DNA of 64,000 nucleotides, from the NCBI GenBank assembly GCA_037384425.1, contig JARROA010000002.1:62001-126000 (forward strand), given 5' to 3'. The position numbers were made by a program, and so were the translations under genes. The notes under the pieces were generated by a model that did no database searches, was not told the origin of the DNA, and worked only from the letters and a program-made list of their open reading frames with translations. The first letter of the stretch is position 1. Each line of letters begins with the position of its first letter. Origin of the DNA: Thiodiazotropha sp037384425. Lineage in GTDB: Bacteria; Pseudomonadota; Gammaproteobacteria; Chromatiales; Chromatiaceae. Below, piece by piece: positions 19,659 to 28,315 of the stretch.

Positions 19659-20435
19659 TTACTGGAGTAGCCCAGCCTCTTCCTCGCGCAGCGTCAGGAT
19701 GTCGCAGCCGCTCTCGGTGATCAGCAGGGTGTGCTCGTACTGGGCTGAGAGGCTGCGATCGCGGGTGACCACGGTCCAGCCGTCCGGCTTGAGCTTGACC
19801 TGCTGTTTGCCGGCGTTGACCATCGGCTCGATGGTGAAACACATGCCTGGCTGCAACTGCAGGCCGGCGCCCGGGGTGCCGTAGTGGAGCACCTGTGGAT
19901 CCTCGTGGAACTCGCGACCGATGCCGTGGCCGCAGTATTCCCTGACCACCGAATAGTTGTGCGACTCCACGAAGGCCTGGATGGCATGGCCGATGTCGCC
20001 CAGGTGTTTGCCCGGCCTGGCCTGTTCGATGCCGATATAGAGGGCTTTCTGGGTCACGTCCATCAAACGGTTGGCCAGTATCGAGGGCTGGCCCACGGCG
20101 AACATCTTGCTGGTGTCGCCGTGATAGCCGTCCTTAATGACGGTGATGTCGATGTTGATGATGTCGCCCTTCTTGAGCCGCTTCTCCCCCGGAATGCCGT
20201 GGCAGACTACCTGATTCACCGAAGTGCAGATCGATTTTGGGAAGCCGCGGTAGTTGAGGGGGGCGGGAATCGCCTGCTGCACATTGACGATGTGGTCATG
20301 GCAGATACGGTCGAGCTCATCCGTGGTGACCCCGGGACGCACATGCGGCTCGATGATTTCGAGCACTTCGGCGGCCAGACGCCCGGCTACGCGCATTTTT
20401 TCGATCTCAGCCGCCGTTTTGATTGTGACACCCAT
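19659..20435 (-). CDS. map: methionine aminopeptidase type I
   Basis: Removes the initiator methionine from nascent proteins. It has 258 residues from ATG 20435 (MGVTIKTAAEIEKMRVAGR), the normal type I start; an upstream open frame to 20831 is spurious. The five metal ligands are visible in order: D in NIDITVIKDG, D in GDTSKMF, H in GHGIGREFHEDP, E in TIEPMV and E in QYEHTLLITE. It is divergent from rpsB across a 409-base region holding the rpsB promoter and leader, the common gammaproteobacterial arrangement. Confidence 0.97.
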   Translation of the reverse strand: MGVTIKTAAEIEKMRVAGRLAAEVLEIIEPHVRPGVTTDELDRICHDHIVNVQQAIPAPLNYRGFPKSICTSVNQVVCHGIPGEKRLKKGDIINIDITVIKDGYHGDTSKMFAVGQPSILANRLMDVTQKALYIGIEQARPGKHLGDIGHAIQAFVESHNYSVVREYCGHGIGREFHEDPQVLHYGTPGAGLQLQPGMCFTIEPMVNAGKQQVKLKPDGWTVVTRDRSLSAQYEHTLLITESGCDILTLREEEAGLLQ

Positions 20436-20488
20436 GTGAAATTGCTTGAAAATCCGCGAGGTTGAAGGGATTGGGGGGCGATAAGTGT

Positions 20489-20517
20489 TTGTCGCTTCGA
20501 GCCGCTTATGGTATAAA
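20489..20517 (+). promoter_or_regulatory. probable sigma-70 promoter of rpsB
   Basis: TTGTCG (20489-20494) and TATAAA (20512-20517) are separated by exactly 17 bases. Transcription would start near 20524, just before a GC-rich segment, leaving a leader of about 320 bases before rpsB. Confidence 0.6.
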
Positions 20518-20523
20518 ACGCCC

Positions 20524-20844
20524 CGCCGAATCGCAATCGGTTCGGCTAAGCAAAACCGCCAGGTAAACAGGGTTTGCCGGCGAATACTACACACACATAT
20601 CGGCACATGGGCCCGGGTGCCTTCGCGAGAAGGTCGGACTATGGGATATGTGGAGGTACTGACCCGAGCGTGGGCCAGGGCGCATTCAGGGCGCCGGAGA
20701 CGCTTCGGATCGAGGCGCGACTCGAAGGCAATGGCGCAAGCCCTTGTCGAGAGTCGCAACGACGAGCCGAAGCGTCTCTGGTGGTCTGAATGCGCCCTGG
20801 CCTGCGTTTGGGTCAGTTGAAACCCATACAATCAGGAGTCACTC
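20524..20844 (+). ncRNA. long structured 5' leader of rpsB (candidate cis-regulatory RNA)
   Basis: The predicted transcript upstream of rpsB has several helices. GCCGAA/TTCGGC lies at 20525-20546. CCTTC-GCGA-GAAGG, a stem with a GNRA tetraloop, lies at 20620-20633 and shares bases with an alternative GGCAC/GTGCC pairing (20602-20621). A very long hairpin spans 20658-20817. The ribosome-binding site and start codon follow at once. In E. coli, S2 represses its own operon through this leader, so a regulatory role is plausible, but the long hairpin is not something I know from the described rpsB leader. Confidence 0.55.
20658..20817 (+). repeat. 160-base hairpin in rpsB leader
   Basis: Pairing 20658-20708 with 20767-20817 gives 51 consecutive positions: 43 Watson-Crick pairs, seven G-U pairs (at 20666, 20668, 20671, 2072, 20690, 20693 and 20696 on the left arm, reading 20672 for the fourth) and one mismatch (20691/20784). 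All seven wobble positions are G-U in the plus-strand RNA, not A-C. An apical extension includes GCGACT (20717-20722) with AGTCGC (20752-20757). Confidence 0.85.
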
Positions 20845-21594
20845 ATGAGTGAAGTATCTATGCGCCAGATGCTTGAGGCTGGCGTGCATTTCGGACACCA
20901 GACCCGTTACTGGAATCCCAAGATGGGGTCCTATATCTTCGGTCACCGCAACAAGATTCACATCGTTAACCTGGAAAAGACGCTTCCCCTTTTCAAGGAT
21001 GCGATGAACTTCGTCGGTTCCCTCTCCGCTAATGGCGGCAAGATCCTCTTTGTCGGTACCAAGCGCGCCGCCCAGTCGGCCGTGCGCGAAGAGGCCGAAC
21101 GCTGCGGCATGCCCTTTGTGAACCACCGCTGGCTGGGTGGCATGCTGACCAATTTCAAGACCATCAAGCAGTCGATCAAGCGCCTGAAAGAGCTCGAGTC
21201 CATGTTCGAGGACGGCAGTGTCGAGCAGCGTTTCAACAAGAAAGAGGCTCTGGGCCTGCGCCGCGAACTGGATAAGCTGGAGCGCAGCCTGGGTGGTATC
21301 AAGAACATGAACGGCCTGCCCGACGCCCTGTACATCATCGATGTCGGTCACGAGAAGAACGCTGTGGCCGAGGCCCGCAAACTGGGTATTCCGGTGGTCG
21401 GCGTGGTCGATACCAACAACGACCCTGACGAGATCGACTATGTGATCCCCGGCAACGATGATGCCATCCGCGCGATTCAGCTCTATGCCCAGGGCGCATC
21501 CGCCGCGATTCTGGAAGGTCGTGCCAGTGCTGCTCACATGGCCGGCGGAAACGCAGGCGAGGAGTTCGTCGAGGTCTCTGAAGACGCCTCCTGA
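20845..21594 (+). CDS. rpsB: 30S ribosomal protein S2
   Basis: A 249-residue small-subunit protein, needed for assembly and S1 docking. It begins MSEVSMRQMLEAGVHFGHQT, with the family signatures HFGHQTRYWNPKM, LGGMLTNFKTI and PVVGVVDTNNDPDEIDY. The start at ATG 20845 is preceded by AGGAG (20832-20836). It is first in the rpsB-tsf pair, separated by an attenuator-like hairpin, and lies downstream of an exceptionally long structured leader. Confidence 0.98.
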   Translation: MSEVSMRQMLEAGVHFGHQTRYWNPKMGSYIFGHRNKIHIVNLEKTLPLFKDAMNFVGSLSANGGKILFVGTKRAAQSAVREEAERCGMPFVNHRWLGGMLTNFKTIKQSIKRLKELESMFEDGSVEQRFNKKEALGLRRELDKLERSLGGIKNMNGLPDALYIIDVGHEKNAVAEARKLGIPVVGVVDTNNDPDEIDYVIPGNDDAIRAIQLYAQGASAAILEGRASAAHMAGGNAGEEFVEVSEDAS

Positions 21595-21620
21595 CCGAAC
21601 GTCCAGACGATACAGCGGGG

Positions 21621-21653
21621 GGGCCGGACTCGGTCGAAGACGGGATCCGGCCC
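21621..21653 (+). terminator. rpsB-tsf intergenic attenuator/terminator hairpin
   Basis: GGGCCGGA (21621-21628) pairs with TCCGGCCC (21646-21653) across a 17-base loop and is followed by TTTCCGTTT. It likely reduces read-through from rpsB into tsf, as the intergenic terminator does in E. coli. Confidence 0.65.
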
Positions 21654-21697
21654 TTTCCGTTTAGCTATTTGAATTTTAGACAAAAGGGTAACTAATC

Positions 21698-22582
21698 ATG
21701 GCGATTACAGCCGCTTTGGTGAAGGAGCTGCGCGAGCGTACCGGCGCAGGCATGATGGAGTGCAAGAAGGCACTGGTCGAAACCGATGGGGATATCGAGG
21801 CCGCCATCGAGAACATGCGCAAATCGGGCCAGGCCAAGGCCGCCAAGAAGGCGGGCCGCATCGCCGCCGAGGGCGTCATCGTGCTGAGCTTCAGTGACGA
21901 CAACAGCAAGGCCGCAATGGTCGAGGTCAACTGCGAGACCGACTTCGTGGGCAAGGACGACAATTTCACCTCCTTTGCCAGTGCCGTGGCCGAGCGGGTG
22001 CTGGCCGGTGATGCCGACGACGTTGCCGGGCTGATGGAACTGCCGCTGCACGAAGGTGAGGAGACCACGGTCAACCAGGCCCGCGAGGCGCTGGTGTCCA
22101 AGCTGGGCGAAAACATGAACGTGCGCCGCTTTTCGCGTTTCGAGGCCGGCAGCGGTAAGCTGGTCAGCTACCGTCATGGCGTGCGCATCGGTGTCGTGCT
22201 CGAGCTCGAGGGTGGCGACGAGGAGCTGGGCAAAGACCTGGCCATGCATATCGCGGCGACCAATCCGGTCTGTCTGTCCGAGGATCAGATGCCCCAGGAC
22301 CTGCTCGACAAGGAGCGCGAGATCGTCACCGCCCAGGCCAAGGAGAGCGGCAAGCCCGAGGAGATCATCGAGAAGATGGTCGACGGCCGCATGCGCAAGT
22401 ATCTGGCCGAGAACACCCTGTTGGGCCAGGCTTTCGTCAAGGATCCGGATACCACAGTGGCCAAGCTGCTGAAGAGCCGCGACGCCAAACTGGTCCAGTT
22501 CCAGCGCTTCGAGGTCGGTGAAGGCATCGAGAAGAAGCAGGAGAACTTTGCCGAAGAGGTGATGGCCCAGGCCAAGATGTAA
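21698..22582 (+). CDS. tsf: elongation factor Ts
   Basis: Guanine nucleotide exchange factor for EF-Tu, 294 residues. The N-terminal UBA-like domain contains the LRERTGAGMMECKKAL signature, then the core domain with the CETDFVGKDDNF motif that inserts into EF-Tu. It lies about 100 bases after rpsB behind a hairpin and is probably partly co-transcribed. Length and both motifs match the family. Confidence 0.98.
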   Translation: MAITAALVKELRERTGAGMMECKKALVETDGDIEAAIENMRKSGQAKAAKKAGRIAAEGVIVLSFSDDNSKAAMVEVNCETDFVGKDDNFTSFASAVAERVLAGDADDVAGLMELPLHEGEETTVNQAREALVSKLGENMNVRRFSRFEAGSGKLVSYRHGVRIGVVLELEGGDEELGKDLAMHIAATNPVCLSEDQMPQDLLDKEREIVTAQAKESGKPEEIIEKMVDGRMRKYLAENTLLGQAFVKDPDTTVAKLLKSRDAKLVQFQRFEVGEGIEKKQENFAEEVMAQAKM

Positions 22583-22589
22583 GCGGTAC

Positions 22590-22615
22590 GGGGCGGGCAG
22601 ATTCCGGCCCGCCCC
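22590..22615 (+). terminator. GC-rich hairpin after tsf
   Basis: GGGGCGGGC (22590-22598) is the exact complement of GCCCGCCCC (22607-22615), directly after the tsf stop. Only a weak TTT follows, so it may be an incomplete terminator or a processing/stability hairpin. Confidence 0.55.
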
Positions 22616-22686
22616 CGCTGCGTTTCCACAAGACCTGCTTTTCACAAGCGTTTATAATCACCCAACCGTCCACTCCAGGAGTCCCG

Positions 22687-23409
22687 ATGACGCAACTGAT
22701 CTGCCAGCGTATTCTGCTCAAGCTCAGCGGCGAAGCGTTGATGGGGGAGGACGATTTCGGTATCAATCCGGAGATCCTGCACCGGGTTGCCGGTGAAATC
22801 GGCGAACTGGTGGGGGCCGGGCTGCAGATCGGTCTGGTCATCGGCGGCGGCAATATCTTCCGCGGCGCCGGTCTGGCTCAGGGCGGTTTCGACCGGGTGC
22901 GCGGCGACCACATGGGCATGCTGGCCACGGTGATGAACTCGCTGGCGATGCAGGATGCCCTGAACCGCGCCGGGGTGCCGGCCCGTGTGATGTCGGCGCT
23001 GGCGATGCCGGATGTGTGCGACGGTTTCACGGCGCGGGATGCACGTCGTTTCCTGGATACCGGAGAGGTGGTGATTCTGGCCGCCGGCACCGGCAACCCC
23101 TACTTCACGACCGATTCGGCAGCCAGTCTGCGAGCGGTCGAAATCAACGCCGATCTGTTGATCAAAGCGACCAAGGTCAATGGTGTCTATTCCGCCGATC
23201 CGGTGAGAGACCCCGAGGCGGTGTTCTATCCCACGCTGACCTACGATAGGGCACTGGCGGAAAACCTGCAGGTGATGGATGCAACGGCCATCGTACTCTG
23301 TCGGGACAATGGTATGCCGTTGCGTATTATGAATATCAATGACCCGGGTGCCCTCATGCGTCTGATGCGTGGTGAGGCCATCGGCTCTCTGGTGGAAAAG
23401 GGCGACTGA
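22687..23409 (+). CDS. pyrH: UMP kinase
   Basis: A 240-residue hexameric kinase phosphorylating UMP to UDP, allosterically controlled by GTP and UTP. It shows the amino-acid-kinase fold features RILLKLSGEALMG (phosphate loop), VIGGGNIFRGAG and, late, KVNGVYSADP. It lies between tsf and frr in the canonical order and is separated from frr by one base. The ATG at 22687 follows a CCAGGAG ribosome-binding site. Confidence 0.97.
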   Translation: MTQLICQRILLKLSGEALMGEDDFGINPEILHRVAGEIGELVGAGLQIGLVIGGGNIFRGAGLAQGGFDRVRGDHMGMLATVMNSLAMQDALNRAGVPARVMSALAMPDVCDGFTARDARRFLDTGEVVILAAGTGNPYFTTDSAASLRAVEINADLLIKATKVNGVYSADPVRDPEAVFYPTLTYDRALAENLQVMDATAIVLCRDNGMPLRIMNINDPGALMRLMRGEAIGSLVEKGD

Positions 23410-23410
23410 G

Positions 23411-23968
23411 ATGATCGACGATATCAAGACCGACGCAACAACCCGAATGGGCAAGAGTGTGGAAGCGCTCGTGCATGAGCTGGCCAAGGTACGCACCGGC
23501 CGTGCCCATCCCAGCCTGCTCGACCACATCCGGGTCGACTACTATGGCTCCGAAGTGCCTCTGAGTCAGGTGGCCAACATCAATACCGAGGATGCCCGCA
23601 CCCTCACCGTCACCCCATGGGAAAAGACCATGGTCGCACCGGTGGAGAAGGCGATCATGACCTCCGACCTGGGACTCAATCCGATGAGCGCCGGCACCGT
23701 GATCCGCGTGCCCATGCCGCCGTTGACCGAAGAGCGTCGCAAGGATCTGATCCGGGTCGTGCGCCAGGAGGCGGAGGGGGCCAAGGTGGCGATCCGAAAC
23801 ATCCGCCGCGACGCCAATCACGAACTCAAGGAGTTGGTGAAAGAGAAAGTCATCTCGGAGGATGACGAACGGCGTGGCCAGGAGATCATTCAGAACCTGA
23901 CCGATCAACACATCAAGAAAGTCGAGGAGGTGCTGGGTGAGAAAGAGAAGGACCTGATGGAGATCTGA
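23411..23968 (+). CDS. frr: ribosome recycling factor
   Basis: A 185-residue protein that, with EF-G, splits post-termination ribosomes. I start at ATG 23411 (MIDDIKTDATTRMGKSVEAL), which is standard; the frame is open upstream but inside pyrH. The family signature LAKVRTGRAHPSLLD is present, as is the C-terminal three-helix bundle segment (QNLTDQHIKKVEEVLGEKE). It lies immediately after pyrH, so the two are surely translated from one message. Confidence 0.97.
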   Translation: MIDDIKTDATTRMGKSVEALVHELAKVRTGRAHPSLLDHIRVDYYGSEVPLSQVANINTEDARTLTVTPWEKTMVAPVEKAIMTSDLGLNPMSAGTVIRVPMPPLTEERRKDLIRVVRQEAEGAKVAIRNIRRDANHELKELVKEKVISEDDERRGQEIIQNLTDQHIKKVEEVLGEKEKDLMEI

Positions 23969-24010
23969 GGCCAGGAACTCACGTCCCATATTACCTCACC
24001 AATCGATCCC

Positions 24011-24781
24011 ATGAGCCAGGGGAGATCCCAGGAAACCGAAGCTGACGATAGAGGATTACCGCGCCATATCGCCGTGATCATGGATGGTAATGGGCGTTGG
24101 GCGCAGCGTCGTGGTCTGCCCCGCTATGCGGGACATCCGGTCGGCGTCGAAGCGGTCCGGCGTATCGTCGAGGCCTGCGTCGAACGCGGCATCAAGGTGC
24201 TCACCCTGTTCGCTTTCAGCAGCGAGAACTGGCAGCGGCCTCAGAAGGAGGTCGGTCTGATCATGGATCTCTTCATCCGCTCGCTCAAGAAAGAGGCGCG
24301 CCGTCTCCACCGCAATGGGGTCAAACTCAGCATCATCGGTGATCGCAGCGCTTTTTCCGACAAACTTCAACAACACATCGTCGAGGTCGAATCCCTGACC
24401 ACGGATAATACCGGGCTGGTTCTGCAGGTGGCCGCCAACTATGGCGGACGCTGGGATATCACCCATGCGGCCCGACAGCTGGCCGAGCGGGTCCGGGCCG
24501 GTGAACTCGACCCGGAGCAGCTGGACGAGGCGGCCCTGGCCGGGGCGCTCTCCTTTCCGCAGTTGCCGGAGCCCGATCTCTTCATCCGCACGGGGGGCGA
24601 GCGGCGTCTGAGCAATTTCCTGCTCTGGCAGTGCGCCTACACCGAACTTTATTTCACCGATATGCTCTGGCCCGACTTTGACAGCAAGGCGCTCGACGAG
24701 GCGTTACAGGACTACGCCAGTCGGGAACGGCGTTTCGGACGCACCGGGGAGCAGGTGTCGGATCGGGCGGAAGCCTCCTGA
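24011..24781 (+). CDS. uppS: undecaprenyl diphosphate synthase
   Basis: cis-Prenyltransferase making the C55 carrier lipid for peptidoglycan and O-antigen. It has 256 residues; HIAVIMDGNGRWAQRRG carries the essential aspartate and pyrophosphate-binding residues, TLFAFSSENWQRP matches the flexible catalytic loop and LFIRTGGERRLSNFLLWQ is the C-terminal signature. Its product would also serve the polysaccharide region at the left of the window. It is followed after 8 bases by cdsA. Confidence 0.97.
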   Translation: MSQGRSQETEADDRGLPRHIAVIMDGNGRWAQRRGLPRYAGHPVGVEAVRRIVEACVERGIKVLTLFAFSSENWQRPQKEVGLIMDLFIRSLKKEARRLHRNGVKLSIIGDRSAFSDKLQQHIVEVESLTTDNTGLVLQVAANYGGRWDITHAARQLAERVRAGELDPEQLDEAALAGALSFPQLPEPDLFIRTGGERRLSNFLLWQCAYTELYFTDMLWPDFDSKALDEALQDYASRERRFGRTGEQVSDRAEAS

Positions 24782-24789
24782 GCGGGCCC

Positions 24790-25614
24790 ATGCTTAAGCA
24801 GCGTATCATCACCGCTTTGATACTCGCCCCCCTGGTGATTGCCGCCGTACTCCTGCTGCCAACCGCCGCGCTCGCCCCGCTGATGGCGCTGGTCGTTGCC
24901 ATCGGTGCCCGGGAGTGGGCCGTGTTGAGCGGTATAGGCTCCACTATGGGTCAGGTCGGCTATAGCCTGATCCTGCTGCTGTTGATGCTCGGCATGCTCT
25001 ATCTGATGCCCCCTGACGGCTTTCTTTGGGTCGTCGTCTTCGGCGTGCTCTGGTGGCTGAGCGCGCTCTATCGTCTGACACGGTTCCGTGGTGTCGAGAC
25101 GGCGGTCATCGGCTTCGAGCCCCTGCGAGCAGTGGAGGGCGTAGCCGTGCTGGTCCCCGCCTGGCTGGCGCTGGTGATGCTGCATGGGCTACCGCAAAGC
25201 GGCCCACTGCTGCTGCTGTTTCTACTGATTCTCATCTGGAGCGCCGATATTGGGGCCTATTTCGCCGGACACCGCTTCGGACGCCACAAACTGGCGCCAC
25301 AGGTCAGCCCCGGTAAGACCCGGGAAGGGGTCTACGGCGCCATGGTCAGCGCCTTGTTGTGTGGCCTGTTTCTGGCCTGGTGGCAGGGGGTCGATTTCGG
25401 GCGCACGCCGCTGGTGCTGATACTCTGTCTGGCCACCATGCTCTTTTCCGTGGTGGGTGACCTGTTCGAAAGTCTGCTCAAGCGCCGACGCAATATGAAA
25501 GACAGCGGTACCTTGCTGCCGGGACATGGCGGCATGCTCGATCGCATCGACAGCCTGACCGCCGCCGCGCCGGTCTTCATGCTGGGTCTGACCCTCTTCG
25601 GGGTGGGGGCATGA
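24790..25614 (+). CDS. cdsA: phosphatidate cytidylyltransferase
   Basis: A 274-residue integral membrane enzyme making CDP-diacylglycerol, the branch point for phospholipids. It has eight or so hydrophobic segments. The C-terminal family signature is visible as SVVGDLFESLLKRRRNMKDSG, then LLPGHGGMLDRIDSL. Its stop overlaps the dxr start (ATGA, 25611-25614), indicating translational coupling. Confidence 0.96.
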   Translation: MLKQRIITALILAPLVIAAVLLLPTAALAPLMALVVAIGAREWAVLSGIGSTMGQVGYSLILLLLMLGMLYLMPPDGFLWVVVFGVLWWLSALYRLTRFRGVETAVIGFEPLRAVEGVAVLVPAWLALVMLHGLPQSGPLLLLFLLILIWSADIGAYFAGHRFGRHKLAPQVSPGKTREGVYGAMVSALLCGLFLAWWQGVDFGRTPLVLILCLATMLFSVVGDLFESLLKRRRNMKDSGTLLPGHGGMLDRIDSLTAAAPVFMLGLTLFGVGA

Positions 25615-26789
25615 AGGGTGTCACCATACTCGGATCCACCGGTTCGATCGGTGTCAGCACCCTCGATGTGATCGGCCGCCACCCGGATCGTTATCGGGTT
25701 GTGGCCCTCACCGCCCACCGGGATGTGGAGCGGATGCTGGAGCAGTGTCAGCGGTTTCGCCCTACCGTGGCGGTGATGGCCGACGAAGCCGCCGGGCGCC
25801 GACTGGCCGAAAGGCTGGCCGAGCGGGGCATCACCACCGAGGTGCTGTGCGGACTGCGGGGTCTGGAGACCGCCGCGGCCATGCGCGACGCCGATTTCGT
25901 CATGGCCGCCATCGTCGGTGCCGCCGGACTGCTGCCGACACTGGCCGCCGTGCGGGCGGGCAAGCGGGTGTTGCTGGCCAACAAGGAGGTGCTGGTGATG
26001 GCGGGGCGTCTCTTCATGCAGGAGACGCAGTCCCATGGGGCGGAGATTCTGCCCATCGACAGCGAACACAATGCCGTCTTCCAGTGCCTGCCTCCCGAAG
26101 GGGCCTGGGATATCGATCTCAGTGGGGTGACACGCATTTTGCTGACCGCCTCGGGCGGCCCTTTTCGGAATACCCCGCTCGAGGCGTTGGCCGAGGTGAC
26201 GCCGGCACAGGCCTGTGCCCACCCCAACTGGGACATGGGGCGCAAGATCTCGGTCGATTCCGCCACCATGATGAACAAGGGACTGGAGGTGATCGAGGCG
26301 CACTGGCTGTTCCACGCCCCGGCCGAGAAGATCCAGGTGGTGCTGCACCCCCAGAGCGTGATTCATTCCATGGTGGAGTACGCCGATGGTTCGGTGCTCG
26401 CCCAGTTGGGCAATCCGGACATGCGCACCCCCATCGCCCATGCCCTGGCCTGGCCGGAGCGCATCGAATCGGGTGTCGGCAGCCTCGATCTGTTTAAAGT
26501 GGCACGGCTCGATTTCGAGGCGCCCGATCTGGTGCGCTTCCCCTGTCTGCGCCTGGCCTTCGAGGCGATCGAGGCCGGCGGCTCCGCGCCGGCGATTCTG
26601 AACGCCGCCAACGAGGTGGCGGTGGCCGCCTTCCTCGACGAACGGCTGTCCTTTACTGCCATTGCCGAGGTGGTTGAGGAGACCCTGCAGCGGCTGCCGG
26701 CTGCAGAAGCCGACTCCTTGGAACGTCTGCTGCAGATCGACAGTGAGGCGCGGGATGTGGCGGAACAAGCGGCACTGGCCAGGGTCTGA
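25611..26789 (+). CDS. dxr: 1-deoxy-D-xylulose 5-phosphate reductoisomerase
   Basis: Second enzyme of the MEP isoprenoid pathway; NADPH-dependent. It has 392 residues, opening with TILGSTGSIGVSTLDVI (NADPH-binding G-x-T-G-S-I-G). The metal-binding acidic residues lie in LPIDSEHNAVFQCL and the C-terminal VIHSMVEYADGSVLAQ block is typical. It overlaps cdsA by four bases. Together with uppS, it places isoprenoid supply and use in one operon. Confidence 0.97.
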   Translation: MKGVTILGSTGSIGVSTLDVIGRHPDRYRVVALTAHRDVERMLEQCQRFRPTVAVMADEAAGRRLAERLAERGITTEVLCGLRGLETAAAMRDADFVMAAIVGAAGLLPTLAAVRAGKRVLLANKEVLVMAGRLFMQETQSHGAEILPIDSEHNAVFQCLPPEGAWDIDLSGVTRILLTASGGPFRNTPLEALAEVTPAQACAHPNWDMGRKISVDSATMMNKGLEVIEAHWLFHAPAEKIQVVLHPQSVIHSMVEYADGSVLAQLGNPDMRTPIAHALAWPERIESGVGSLDLFKVARLDFEAPDLVRFPCLRLAFEAIEAGGSAPAILNAANEVAVAAFLDERLSFTAIAEVVEETLQRLPAAEADSLERLLQIDSEARDVAEQAALARV

Positions 26790-26798
26790 TCCAAAAGC

Positions 26799-28160
26799 AT
26801 GGACTCGATACTCTTCACCATCCTCTCCTTTCTGGTCGCACTAGCGATACTCATTGCCGTGCACGAGTTCGGCCATTTCTGGGTCGCACGCAAGCTTGGG
26901 GTCAAGGTGCTGCGCTTCTCCATTGGTTTCGGACGCCCCCTGTGGAAAAGGCGTGGCCGGGACGATACCGAATATGTGCTTGCCGCGATTCCGCTGGGCG
27001 GTTACGTAAAGATGCTCGACGAGCGAGAAGCGCCGGTGGAGCCGGCCGAGCGGGCCCGGGCCTTCAACCGCCAGTCGCTGCCGGTGCGCAGCGCCATCGT
27101 GGTGGCTGGGCCGCTGTTCAACTTCCTATTCGCCATCTTCGCCTTCTGGCTCGTCTTCGTCATCGGCGATATCGGTCTCAAGCCGCTGGTGGGGGAGGTG
27201 ACCGCCGACTCCCGTGCCGAGCAGGCCGGCTTCCAGGTGGGCGACGAGATCCTCGCCGTGGGCGAACAGGCGACCCCTTCCTGGGAGAGCGTGGTCTATT
27301 CACTGCTCTCAGAGTCGCTGGATCAGTCGAATCTGCCGATTCGGGTGCGCAACGAGTCCGGCGCGGAACGCCAGCGCTGGCTCGACACACACGATCTGCA
27401 GTCGCTGGCGGAAGAGGGCAAGATCCTGCAGAACCTCGGTCTCACCCCCAGTCGGCCGGTCCTGCCGCCGGTGATCGGAGAGGTGTTGACGGGCGAGCCG
27501 GCGCAACAGGCGGGGCTGCAAAGCGGCGACCGGATTCTCAGTGTGGATGGTGTGACGGTGAAGGACTGGGCCCAGTGGGTGGCCTATGTGCGCGAGCGCC
27601 CGCAACAGACCCTGCAGGTCGAGATCGAACGGGCGGGTGAAACGCAAGTCGTGGAGCTGACGCCAAAAACCATGGGGCAGGGTGAGCAGGCCTACGGCCG
27701 CATCGGTGCCGGGGTCCAGGTGCCGGAAGGGCTGATGGAGGGGTATCGCTCCCTGGTCCGATATGGGCCTGTCGATGCCGTGGGCCAGGCGCTCTCCAAG
27801 ACCTGGGATCTGTCCGGCCTGATGTTGCGTATGCTCGGCAAGATGGTGATCGGCGAGGTCTCGGTGAAGAATCTCAGCGGACCCATCTCGATCGCCGATT
27901 CAGCCGGTAAGTCAGCCAGTTACGGCCTAGTCTACTTCATCAAGTTCCTGGCCGTGGTCAGCATCAGCCTCGGTGTGCTCAATCTGCTGCCGATCCCGGT
28001 GCTCGACGGCGGACACCTCTTCTTCTTCCTGGTCGAGGCGGTCAAAGGGAGCCCCCTGTCGGATCGTTTCGTGGAGCAGGGGCAGAAAATAGGCATGTTG
28101 ATCCTGCTGGTCATCATGTCCATTGCCTTCTACGTCGATCTCAATCGTTTCCTGGGTTAG
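26799..28160 (+). CDS. rseP: site-2 protease RseP
   Basis: A 453-residue inner-membrane zinc metalloprotease that cuts RseA to release sigma-E. The active-site HEFGH (within AVHEFGHFWVARKLG) lies in helix 1. Two PDZ domains occupy the periplasmic middle (VGEVTADSRAEQAGF and IGEVLTGEPAQQAGL) and the third metal ligand is in NLLPIPVLDGGH near the C-terminus. It lies upstream of bamA, the usual link between envelope stress and outer-membrane assembly. Confidence 0.97.
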   Translation: MDSILFTILSFLVALAILIAVHEFGHFWVARKLGVKVLRFSIGFGRPLWKRRGRDDTEYVLAAIPLGGYVKMLDEREAPVEPAERARAFNRQSLPVRSAIVVAGPLFNFLFAIFAFWLVFVIGDIGLKPLVGEVTADSRAEQAGFQVGDEILAVGEQATPSWESVVYSLLSESLDQSNLPIRVRNESGAERQRWLDTHDLQSLAEEGKILQNLGLTPSRPVLPPVIGEVLTGEPAQQAGLQSGDRILSVDGVTVKDWAQWVAYVRERPQQTLQVEIERAGETQVVELTPKTMGQGEQAYGRIGAGVQVPEGLMEGYRSLVRYGPVDAVGQALSKTWDLSGLMLRMLGKMVIGEVSVKNLSGPISIADSAGKSASYGLVYFIKFLAVVSISLGVLNLLPIPVLDGGHLFFFLVEAVKGSPLSDRFVEQGQKIGMLILLVIMSIAFYVDLNRFLG

Positions 28161-28315
28161 CGGCCGGCGGAACGGAATGACGCTGGCGGTGTGTCTCCGA
28201 GTACCCTGAGCGTACAAGATCACTTATACTGTCGCGCTGTGTTGTTACCCGGTATGGCTGGGCATGGCGGGTTTAGGGCAACGATAATCAACCAGTACCT
28301 GAAAGTAGCCACTGC

